A DNA stretch of 64,000 nt. Source: Sipunculus nudus (lineage: Eukaryota; Annelida; Sipuncula; Golfingiida; Sipunculidae). The translations under genes and the position numbers were made by a program. The notes below the pieces were generated by a model that worked only from the letters and a program-made list of their open reading frames with translations, was not told the DNA's origin and searched no databases. Shown in pieces: positions 13,107 to 22,995 of this stretch (within the stretch, counting starts at the first letter, position 1; the number at the start of each line of letters is the position of its first letter). The stretch is from NCBI GenBank assembly GCA_026874595.1, contig CM049311.1, positions 75,528,453-75,592,452 on the forward strand, given 5' to 3'.

Positions 13107-14220
13107 GACCATGCATATATTTCCATAACTGGGCTAATGTCCTCCGCTAGGAAAATGCGAAATTCATCCCCGTTCTTGTGTGTGTGTATATATTTGTGTT
13201 TGTTTTGTATTTTTTTTTCACAACATGTCTCAAACAGTCATGAACGAAATTTCATGGAAAATGAAAAACCGATTAGATTTTGGTGTGAATCCGGCACATC
13301 AACAAGGAATATTCACAAACGTACGGTCACTTATGAACGAATGAACCTACGAATATGGGTCGGGTCTTAGTAAATGCAAACGCGGTTTTAGGAGTATCAC
13401 ACATGAAGAACCCCTTTCCCACGGCGGAGGCTTGTATTCCTTAGAACGCAGATTTCTAGCTGGTTATTGTTCCCAAAGGAAGTTTTGTTTTCATCCGTGT
13501 CTGTCTTTCAGTTTGTCTGTGTGTTTGTTTGTGTTGTAGTCCGTATATCCAGTATCATTGTATCCCCAGACAAAGTCTGGGGATACTATGTTCATACCGG
13601 TCCCGCCGCCGCTGCCGCCGCATATAAATCTTGTTGGCGCGATAACCCAAAAAATATTTCACGGAACTTTACCAAACTTGGTATATGTATAGATATGGGT
13701 AAGAGGACGACGCCTAATTAAAATGAGGTCATGACCTTTAATAAGAGAGTGTCCTTGACCTTGAATAGGTCTAATTTTGGGGAAAATCACACAAATTCTT
13801 TAATATCTCAGGAAATCTTACATGGATTTATCCCAAAATCAAGTTGATGGAAGATCATGAATAGGGTTGTCAGGTTCCAGAAACTGGTGGCGCCACCTAG
13901 TATTCTTTACTTATTTTCGTGCCGTTTAATACCCCCAAAATTGCCACCTTACAGTACTGTGAGCATTATTAGTCAAAAACTAATGGACAGATTTCTTTTA
14001 TATTATGCATATACATAGGTATGGGTTATGGGATGATGTTTATTTAAATTGGGGTCATGACCTTTCCTATGATAGTGGCCTTGACCTTGAATATTGCCAT
14101 ATATGGTGAAAATCACACACCTCTTATGATATCTCCAGTGTTGATAGCCATATGGATTTCAAACATGACTTTTGTATGGCCCACCACTAAAGTAAGAACC
14201 CTATAGGTTCTAGGGTCATG

Positions 14221-14961
14221 AGGTCAAAGGTCAAGGTGAATGGACTGGCATTTTAAAAGATACTGTGGATGCATTTTAAGCCAAACTTTCATCCTAGGTC
14301 TTCCATCTTTAATATATAGCTCACTTGCCAATAGTGGATGATCCATATAAATTTTGGGGTCACAAGGTCAAAGGTCAAGGCCACAGGAGCTATCTGTCCA
14401 AAAATTAGTTTCAGGATGATGATTCCTGCTTTTATAGATGTATTGATTTCAAACTTGACTTATATATGTCCCATTGAAAAAGCAAGAGTCCAATTGATTT
14501 TGGGGTCATGAGGTTAAAGGTCAAGGTCACAGGACACATCTTTAAAAAGATTGTGGATGCATTTTCAGCCAAACATTTCATCTCAGACCTTTCATCTTGC
14601 ACATATAAGTCATCTGCCAATAGAGGAAGACCCCTATCAGTTTTGAGGTCACAAGGTCAAAGGTGAAGGTCACAGGAGCCATCTGTCCAAAAATTAGTTT
14701 CTGGATGATAATTCCTGCTTTTATTGATGTATGGATTTCAAACTTGACTTGTATATGTCCCCATGGAAAAGCAAGACCCAAATTGATTTTGGGGTCATGA
14801 GGTCAAAGGTCAAGGTCACAGGACACATCTTTAAAAAGATTGTGGATGCATTTTCAGTGAAACATTTCATCTCAGATCTTTCATCTTGCACATATAGTTC
14901 ACCTGCCAAGAGAGGAAGAACCCTATCAACTTTGAGGTCACAAGGTGAAAGGTGAAGGTCA
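14221..14961 (+). repeat. tandem ~145-bp modules with AGGTCA clusters, block 1
   Basis: Half-site clusters start at about 14221, 14365, 14511, 14654, 14800 and 14943, spaced 143-146 bp apart. The intact form is AGGTCAAAGGTCAAGGTCA (exact at 14800). It combines a direct repeat of AGGTCA spaced by one base with an extended TCAAGGTCA half-site. Open minus-strand frames over this block repeat similar peptides only because the DNA repeats. Confidence 0.85.
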
Positions 14962-15003
14962 CTAGAGCCATCTGTCCAAAAATTAGTTTCTGGATGATAA
15001 TTC

Positions 15004-15013
15004 CTTCTTTTAT
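15004..15013. repeat. 10-bp target-site duplication, left copy
   Basis: CTTCTTTTAT, matched exactly at 16076-16085. Removing 15014-16085 restores the host module sequence found in sister copies. Confidence 0.85.
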
Positions 15014-16075
15014 AGCCCTGCCAGGGCTTTAGTATTAGCATTTACTAATAAAATGCCTACAATAAAACGTGATTCTATGTACCGATAGACTTAACTCAGT
15101 GCCAGCTCTTATCACTAAAGCCCTGTAAGGTCCGTAGGGTGAATCGCTGATATTTGCATATCAAGGCGTCACAAGGCTCTTTGAGGACCTGACGATTCCC
15201 CCGTATTTGCATATCAGGCCGTCACGCCTCATGTGAGTGGCATCGTTGCTATGAGAACGCCAACAGCGGTCCCACAGCTCGACCCGTTTGGTAACATTCG
15301 CACTGAAATCATGTGTTCAGGTAGTTCACAAATGAATCTTCGTGTTCTATGATATATCTCTGCTGAACGAATATTACGGGCCATGGGCCAAATGTAAGTG
15401 CATATTGTAGACACTATCGCAACAATTTTGTACCGACAGGTCCAGTAAAATTCCTTCTGCCGAGATGATAAGAGCAGCTGGCAGCATTTGTCTGGACCCG
15501 TGTATTAACTGCCAAATTGAGACTCGCGAATCGTGATCGTTTCAGTCTGCGCTCGTCGCGTGGTGCACCTGAATATCTCGCGCTGGTTGGCTGAGCCAGA
15601 GTTTGGCCTACATTATGTTTAAACAGGCCAACTTTCAAGACTGCTGGTCCGATAAACGTTAACACTGAGGCTGAGGGTTATAGTGTTTTATAAAGTCTCG
15701 CCGAACTCAATTTAAGCGACGGCCTAAAATTATTAAGACAAATTAAGTGGGAATATTTGTAACCAATTGGAAGACCGGAATAGGCCATTACTGAATGAAC
15801 CATGTTGGTTTTGAAAAAGATTCTGGGAAAGACCACTGCTGACGTCACTGGAAAAGACCTTAGTTCAGCGAGGCGGTGATTTGTGGCGCTGACCGTCCGG
15901 GAACTGGCAAGATTACCAGTCCATGAAATCAGAGGGTCAGATAGTGGCAAATTAGTTATATGAGTTGCCGCAAGATGGCGGTACCGATATTAAATGCGAC
16001 ACAACGCATAACGTTTGATTTCTCTGTCAGAAGCAACAATTAAGTCAGAACTATTTCATGGACTGGGCCAGTCTA
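15014..16075. mobile_element. non-autonomous DNA transposon with terminal hairpins and 10-bp TSD
   Basis: This 1,062-bp insertion interrupts a repeat module of the surrounding composite element. The left end is a near-perfect hairpin (AGCCCTGCCAGGGCT) and the right end carries another (GACTGGGCCAGTC). Near the left end, a TATTTGCATATCA string followed by GGC and GTCAC occurs twice about 44 bp apart (about 15160 and 15204). A related copy lies at 48700-49573. A 10-bp duplication is in the 9-11 bp range known for Mutator-like elements, so a MULE-derived MITE is the best guess. No transposase frame is visible and the terminal inverted repeats are weak, so the superfamily is not settled. Confidence 0.7.
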
Positions 16076-16510
16076 CTTCTTTTATTGATGTATGGATTTC
16101 AAACTTGACTTGTATTTGACCCCATGGAAAAGCAAGACCCGAATTGATTTTGGGGTCATGAGGTCAAAGGTCAAGGTCACAGGACACATCTTTAAAAAGA
16201 CTGTGGATGCATTTTCAGCCAAACAATTCATCTCAGATCTTTCATCTTGCATATATAGCTCACCTGCCAAGAGTGGAAGACCCCTATCAATTTTGAGGTC
16301 ACAAGGTCAAAGGTGAAGGTCACAGGAGCCATCTGTCCAAAAATTAGTTTCTGGATGATAATTCCTGCTTTATTGATGTATAGATTTCAAACTTGCATAT
16401 GTCCCATTGGAAAAGCAAGACCCGAATTGATTTTGGGGTCATGAGGTCAAAGGTCAAGGTCACAGGACACATCTTTAAAAAGATCAAGGTCACAGGACCA
16501 ACATCTTTAA
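16076..16510 (+). repeat. tandem ~145-bp modules with AGGTCA clusters, block 2
   Basis: Continuation of the module array after the nested transposon. It has half-site clusters at 16161, about 16304 and 16444, and a partial duplicate at 16484. Exact AGGTCAAAGGTCAAGGTCA occurs at 16161-16179 and 16444-16462. The first ten bases are the right copy of the target duplication. Confidence 0.85.
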
Positions 16511-16685
16511 CAAGATTGTGGATTGTTAGATGGAAGAAACAATAAATATGCCAAGTGTCAGTATATGCTGCCTGAAATGGGGGTCTATTTTTAAGGGGGG
16601 GGGGCCTACTATGTCTGGGGATACTCTGGCACCTGCGGTGCCAAGAAATGTCTTGTTACTTTCCCTTTTCGGAGGTAAGCGCTGG

Positions 16686-17283
16686 CAGTGGCGGATCAAA
16701 GGGGGCGGGGGGGGGGGGGAGGGGGGGGGGGCACAGGGGGCGATCGCCCCCTTGATTTTTTTCGGGCTCATGAAAATTGCAAATTAAATCAATGATTTCA
16801 GGAATAAGGTACTTTTTTACCTTGTCCTTATTAACTTCTTGACAGTGAAATATTACATCAAGAATTAAGGATAATCAGTACTGCATTAAACACACAAGGA
16901 ACAAACAGTACCAGAAATATTTACTTGTCACATGAGTAAATGCTAAGGTATAAAGTCATATCTCCGATACTGTGTTCACTTGAAGCTAGTCCTTGTACTG
17001 GCAACACTGGAAGATAAAGTCCAGTACACCAGTGTCAGGACCATTCATATACCAGCAAGTCACTAGGTATTACAAGGTAACAAATGGTTAATCTTTAGAA
17101 CCTTTCAGACATACAGAAGTGATTTATGCCAATATTCTAAAACTCTTACTTTGTATCCAATTTATCAGAAACAAAATGTCTGGTTAAAGTGCCCGAAAAT
17201 GCTCAAATTTGATTTCTAAATCATCATATCTTCAAAAAATTTCCTAACCGCTCCCACACCCTCCGAGTCTGGATCTGCCACTG
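16686..17283. mobile_element. small inverted-repeat DNA transposon (MITE)
   Basis: The left end CAGTGGCGGATC is matched by the reverse complement at the right end (CAGTGGCAGATC), giving a 598-bp element. CAGTGGCGGATCCAG-type termini are widespread in animal DNA transposons (established knowledge; exact superfamily not assigned). Just inside the left end are long G runs (16701-16731) and a perfect 16-bp palindrome, GGGGGCGATCGCCCCC (16736-16751). No clear target duplication or transposase is seen. Confidence 0.6.
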
Positions 17284-17913
17284 GAATGTTCATTATTATT
17301 TTAAGTCAAGTTATAAATAAAGTTATAGTATCTCACTGTTATATAATTCTTGTACGGGCAGTAAATCTCGCCCTCACACATGTTACAATCATTAACTTTA
17401 TCTGAGTCCTTCAGCCATGAATTTCTTTGATAAGTTGTTCGAACGCTTCCTTCTGCATGAACGGCCGACAAGAAGGGCGCCTTCATCGGGAGGTTAAGCG
17501 CAAACGTTAAAGTAGTATAAAGTGAGCTTTGAAGTGGCAGGCTGTTATCTACTTGTTCCACTACTTCTTCCAGGAGTCAAAGATTCATGAAAAATGGAGG
17601 ATCATCGGGCACCTGAGTGTGTTACCTGTGCTGCATGAGGACATAAAGATGCTACATTATATAACAACCATGAAATGGTTCACGAGAATCGTGACAGATT
17701 ATCGAAGCCAGTGTTGTGACAGTGTTTTTACCCACCTAAACACTCTGCACCACAGATTTGTGTAACCAAACATGATAAAATGACCTATATATGACGCCCT
17801 TCGCATATACATCATCAAGCCGATTTAATCCTGACTTCTGATTGGATTTTATATTTATATATATTTATATTTAAATATATTTTAATGTTATAAAGTAAAT
17901 TTTACATGGATTG

Positions 17914-17916
<3 letters not shown>
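17284..17916. other. gene-free stretch
   Basis: Contains opposed open frames (minus 17301-17561, plus 17529-17765) with no motif I recognise. No gene called. Confidence 0.5.

Positions 17917-17984
<68 letters not shown>
17917..17984. repeat. (TA)n microsatellite
   Basis: About 68 bp of TA dinucleotide. Confidence 0.97.
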
Positions 17985-17986
<2 letters not shown>

Positions 17987-19111
17987 TACAACTAACTGCG
18001 TTCCTCTCTATGGCTCAGATGGTGGTGTTCGGTAGTGTCAAAAGGTGGAGCATACCGGAGAAAACAAAACCGCCTTGGTCACTATAAGGCTTAGTATAAG
18101 CCACGCCTTGGTTCGAACACTGGTCGCAAGCGGAAAGTTTTACCCCTCGACTGTCCATATACTGCGTTTTATATGTGTCTATAGCGCCGGATGTCTAATC
18201 ACTTATCTTTGCACTGTCATATATGTTAGACGTCAATCTCTTCATCAGAAAAATCATAATGTTATATAAATAAGAAAGACATTTGTTTCACGTTAACAAT
18301 AAATGTATAATCATTCTTTACAAGCACTTCTTTTACATTTCTGCTGATCATCGAAAATTACTAATGACACATATCTAGTGTTTACAGGATGCGGTAAGTA
18401 AATTAACATTATATACATAAACATGTCAACAATGTCTTCAAGGATAACACGCATATTAATGCAGTCCACGTGACATATGGGCGATCGTTATCTGACAGAT
18501 TTAGGCTGGTCAGTGCTCATGGGGACGATACGCGGGGAAACATCTGTGTTTACTCTAATGGAAAAATAAACAGACAAGCTGACGCACGAAGTTTCATTCC
18601 GACCCAATCGTCCCCATGCACTCAGTCCCGGAGGGTATCTGGAAGTGACAAGGTTGGCGGCCATTATCCCAAGCACCATGCATCAAAGAGTATATCTATA
18701 ATCCCCTTGCATGCATTCATGTATACGTGCGCTTTTATAAACAGATTGACTGGACGTATATTCGTTCCCCCTAATCCCGGCGGTTCGTTCCCGGGGGACA
18801 TGACGATGAGAATATTAGACAGCCTGTTCAGACCGGTCACGTGACCACTGGCCATGTGCCCTCTGAGTCACGTCCGCCACGAGCCTCCCAGACCAAACGT
18901 AAACATCACCACCTTTCTTAGTAAGCGCCCTCTCCCCTGATCTGTCTTTGTGTTTCGGTGCGTGAAAAAAAAAAAAAAACAGTAACGCAAATGTATGTAA
19001 AGGCTCAATACATGTCTGTTTGCAATAGATACTAATGTGGATGTTATATTGTGACACATTATCCTAAATAATTATCTAACAAAATAACCACGTAATACTC
19101 GAATCTACATG
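17985..19111. other. gene-free stretch, GC-richer at 18.46-18.95 kb
   Basis: The 18.46-18.95 kb part is less AT-rich and has a CACGTGAC E-box-like site near 18838 and the 18-base string shared with 3022-3039. Overlapping open frames on both strands have no recognisable domain. A poly(A) run lies at about 18965-18980. Confidence 0.45.
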
Positions 19112-21002
19112 TTTATGTTGGAGCCCGTTTGCGTATCTGGCCCATCTGCCGATGGGCTTGGCCTATTTGAGGATCCGTTATTGGGCTGCCCATCTGCAGA
19201 TGGGCAGCCCAGTAACGGATTTGATAACATGCACTTTCTGGCCCATCTGCAGATGGGCTTGGTCCAATAACCGATTTTGCTTTTTGTAGGTAATACGTTA
19301 TTATTTTATTATCTTGATGACTTTTCTACTCAGACAAACATTTCTCAGAACTTAAATGTGTTTATTGAAACATAAATCACTATCACAGCCTTATATTGAT
19401 ATTTTTATCATCAAAATTACATAGATGTGCATAGAAAACTACATAGATGTGCATTCATAGTTACAATACCCTATTTAATAACTTTTCACACACAATTCTT
19501 AATAAGTCTACATTGCATTCGCGTGATGTTAAGAGTTTAATGAGGTTCACTTTTTACCAAAGAGTAATTACAGCTGTTGCGAAAAAATCTCATATACCTT
19601 ACCACATAGATATGACTTCCATGGTACCATACAATTTTACTAAAGAGCAGTTATATATGGTACAATATCAGATTTTCAAATTCATTTTAAAATAACAACA
19701 TATAAATCAAGTTTACCATATACATTTTGACAATAGAATATAACTTTATATATGTAGCAAATACTCTCTCAGAGTCATTTGATCTCAGAGTCAATCACAA
19801 TCATGCATTATCACCACAATAACACATCTTGTTATAGTTTGTTTTCACTTAGGACTTCACATATTGATTCTTTATGTTTTACATATCTTTTACAGTTACA
19901 TAGTAAAGTTTATTCTATTTTAATATATAAAAATTTATTAGATACAACTTATAAATAAATAGATCTCTGAAACAAGCAATCATCACGATGTTTAATATAT
20001 AAATATGTTTTAATATATAAAATATAAATATAAATATAAAATTTAAATGGTGACAATACTCCTTCAAAACAATTTTGGAGAAATATAACAAAACTTTTTA
20101 CTCAGAAGATAAATAAAGAAGAGATAAAATTTATACGAAAAAAAACCTACCAAAATTCGAAGTTAATACTTGCATATTATTAATTTCGGTCTTTGTGGGA
20201 CACTGTTATCGAATAAATTTCAGCTCAGCTCACTAGGAACTATTCTCAACTTATTTATAGACCCTGTTTGGATACGGGATAATAAACATATATGTAAAAT
20301 AAATCTATATTATATATATTGAATAAATTATGATGATAATACGGTGGTTTAAATGGCACACTATTTTGATAGGGTTGTACCTTTTTTGTCTATCATAGGC
20401 ATATCATATAACTGGGTGTACTTGAATGGGTACGTATACAGGCGGTGGCGGAGGCATGTGCTCAGTGAGTGCTTTCTAGTTAATTTGGTTGTCACTAACA
20501 CTATAATTGCACTTAAGGGTAAACACATTTAGGTATGACCAACCAACTTAATATCGGATACACCTTACATGATAAATAAAACACTTTCATGGGCAAAGGT
20601 CTTTCGATATCCTGCATGACTATCAACAGGGACTACCCATAGATACATGGTGACCTCTTCTCTGGGCATGGCTTTAGAGGGAATAACAAGTGTGTTGGAC
20701 ACCCAAAGAGCAAGCAATTCCATAATTTTGAGTCCTTTAGACTTTACGTAGAACTCATTTAAGTTCTGAGGAATGTTTGTCTGAGTTCAAAAGTCATCAA
20801 GATAATAAAATAATAACGTATTACTAACAAAAACTAAAATCGGTTATTGGGCCAAGCCCACCTGCAAATGGGCCAGAAAGTGCATGGTATCAAATCGGTT
20901 ATTGGGCTGCCCATCTGCAGATGGGCAGCCCAATAACGGATCCTCATATGGGCCAAGCCCATCGGCAGATGGGCCAGATCTGCAAACAGGCTCCAACATT
21001 TA
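19112..21002. mobile_element. DNA transposon with 243-bp terminal inverted repeats and TTTA duplication
   Basis: The element proper is 19116-20998. Its two arms, 19116-19358 and 20756-20998, are reverse complements of each other along their whole length with scattered mismatches. The ends are TGTTGGAGCC and GGCTCCAACA. The direct repeat TTTA flanks both ends (19112-19115, 20999-21002), a likely 4-bp target duplication. Each arm holds several copies of a CCCATCTGCAGATGGG-type palindrome, the largest being a 48-bp near-perfect palindrome at 19173-19220 centred on CTGCAG. The 1.4-kb core is very AT-rich and has only an 82-residue open frame (19447-19695) of no known family. It is non-autonomous or foldback-like; superfamily unknown. 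Confidence 0.8.
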
Positions 21003-21154
21003 TACTTAATTTAGTGAAGAAATCGCAATCTTTTGCGAAGGAAAATTTTTCTTGTCTGGTAGCATGTATTCTATACTGATATCAAGTTGTCACCATATCT
21101 AACAAGACTGTATATAAGAAAGTCGGTAAATTGTACATGTATAAGAAAGTCGGA

Positions 21155-21405
21155 CTAGGACGTTTCGGACAGGTTTTTTTTTTAATAGGAGGTCATTACG
21201 AGCAGGTCAGTGTTACATGCATTTGGTCTCATAAACGGGGATTAATAATAATATAGGGATTATAACAAGAGATGTTTAATAACCATCAAGAGTTGACATT
21301 GGGCAGAATATGAAGATAGTGAAAGATTTTATTTTATTGCTCATTCTTTATAGAAAACCTTTTTTTTTAGAAAATATAGGAAAGTTGCCCCATTTCGGCC
21401 CTCTG

Positions 21406-21461
<56 letters not shown>

Positions 21462-22155
21462 TTTATATTTATCATATATATATATGAAGAGAGAGAGAGA
21501 AGAGGGGGGGGGGGAGAGAAAGAGGCTACGACCAGCTAACCGGCTTCAGAAGTTAGGCTTAGTCTGCTTTAGGAAAGCATATATTCAGTGTTGCCTGATA
21601 GTCACACAAAGTACCACATAAATATCCCTTTATAACATTAATGTATTATCCCTTTCAGTGGCAGTGAAAAATAAGCATTTCATTTTCCAAATATTTATAA
21701 TTGCCCACATTAGAAGAAGTTCATCTAATTTAAATACAGTTCCGTTACCATATTGACATTTAAATAGCAAAAAAATATAAAATACTAACAGGCAGAAGTA
21801 TTATTATTAAAATTACTATTTCATGACAGTATATATTCATTAATAATCCTTCTGACAATTCCCCATTAATGGAACCCTATTTTAAATCCTGACGGGTCTC
21901 AAAGAACTGTAAACTGACATAAAAGCGTATAATATAAAGATTAAAATTGCAAGATATCGATACATTTTTTCGGTTAAAGAAATATTTTAATTGGTTGGTT
22001 ATCTAAAGATGATTTATTAATCCCTGCTGTATTTCCTGTTTGTGGAACCATATAATATTGACCTGGCCGAATGTCCTCCCATGCAAAATGGCCTGTCCGA
22101 AAAGACCTGGTCCCGAATGTCCTAACCCGGAACATTCCTGTCCGAAACGTCCTAG
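21155..22155. mobile_element. candidate element bounded by a perfect 19-bp inverted repeat
   Basis: CTAGGACGTTTCGGACAGG at 21155-21173 is matched exactly in reverse complement at 22137-22155. On the right side, related CCGAATGTCC and CCTGTCCGAAA strings recur several times (22067-22155), like subterminal repeats. The minus-strand open frame 21974-22249 shows a repeating Arg-Thr-Phe-Arg-Thr-Gly pattern that only reflects this DNA repetition. The interior contains (AC)n(TA)n at 21406-21456 and a GA/G-rich run at 21486-21514. No transposase or target duplication is seen. Confidence 0.5.
21406..21514. repeat. (AC)n(TA)n ... (GA)n(G)n microsatellite cluster
   Basis: AC then TA array (21406-21456), a short second TA run (about 21475-21483), then a GA run and a run of about 10 G. 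Confidence 0.93.
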
Positions 22156-22239
22156 GTTTAAGAATGTCCCATATACTTGAGATTTTTATGTCTATGACAA
22201 CGATCCATTCCGTGTGAAGTACACGATTTGTTGTGATTC

Positions 22240-22930
22240 TACACGTCATTGTTATATGTCAGCCCCCGCTGGGCATTCGGTCTTTGGGAAGCCAACGTTA
22301 AATCACTGAGTGCGATCACCAGCAGCGAAGCGACAACGATATTTACGCACCATCCATGAATTTCACAAAGTCTTGACATGTTCTTGTGAAATATGGCTCC
22401 GGCGGCGCCCGGCATCGCATGAAAGGCGTCACAATTAGTCACGGCAAAGTGGCCAGAAGTGTACTCCGATCTGACAAAGCGTCAACCGCCCCACGCCTTG
22501 ATCAGTTATGCAAACAGACGTATATACAAGTTGGGTAATCAGCCGACACAAAATGGCGCCAAAAATATCAAACGCACCGGCCGTGGCTCGTCTCATGCAG
22601 ATATTATTAGCTTTAGATACAGTGACTTATGTCTGGGAATCCCTGGGGTTTGCTCTTCACCTTTGGTGACGAAATCACACAGCGGGACTATCCAATCAGT
22701 CGGTTACCTCGACCGCCATTCATGGTGTCCTTTGATTTAGAAAGCCGCCATGTTATTTTCCAATTTGTCCCTGTGCAAGGCTATAACTTCCGCCAACGAG
22801 CGTCTCGAACTTTTATCTGCCTCTCGTCTGCCTCTCAAGTCCTTTTGAATTCTATTTACATTTGATAATATCTATGTTTCTGATTTCTCTGTCAATTTAG
22901 GTAATCCATCACATTATGCCCCTCGCTGGT
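22240..22930. promoter_or_regulatory. GC-richer patch with YY1/E2F-like motifs
   Basis: This stretch is less AT-rich than its surroundings. It contains AAAATGGCGCCAAAA at 22550-22564 (overlapping YY1-like AAATGGCG and E2F-like TTTGGCGC), GCCGCCATGTT at about 22744, and GGCGGCGCCC near 22400. These are promoter-type motifs, but no exon or splice site could be tied to them. Open frames on both strands are unrecognised. Confidence 0.25.
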
Positions 22931-22979
22931 GCCATATTGGCGAGGAAAATATATTTGTATACGTAATAACATGTAAGGC

Positions 22980-22995
22980 GGGGGGGGGGGGGGGG
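22980..22995. repeat. poly(G) run
   Basis: A 16-base G homopolymer. Confidence 0.95.

Larger units (their letters stand above)
13560..16624. mobile_element. composite element of ~145-bp modules, bounded by TATCCCCAGAC repeats
   Basis: The left boundary is a perfect 12-bp-stem hairpin: GTATCCCCAGAC, three A, then its complement (13560-13586). The same GTCTGGGGATAC sequence occurs at 16613-16624, giving an inverted pair about 3 kb apart. The interior (14.1-15.0 and 16.08-16.5 kb) is built from related modules of about 145 bp that alternate in two forms, so the true unit is about 290 bp. Forms carry GGGGTCATGAGGTC or GAGGTCACAAGGTC, followed by AAAGGTCAAGGTCACAGG. The left part (13.6-14.2 kb) is more diverged. 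A second transposon is nested at 15014-16075. No transposase is seen, so it would be non-autonomous. The outer boundaries are uncertain because no target duplication is visible. Confidence 0.55.

Noticed and set aside
14432-15041. Repeated minus-strand peptides (MAGELY.QDERSEM...)
   Set aside because: Similar peptides recur only because the underlying 290-bp DNA unit recurs; no codon-like conservation is evident.
16620-16640. Helitron 3' end (hairpin GGCACC/GGTGCC)
   Set aside because: The hairpin is present but no CTRR terminus follows at the expected distance and no Rep/helicase is seen.
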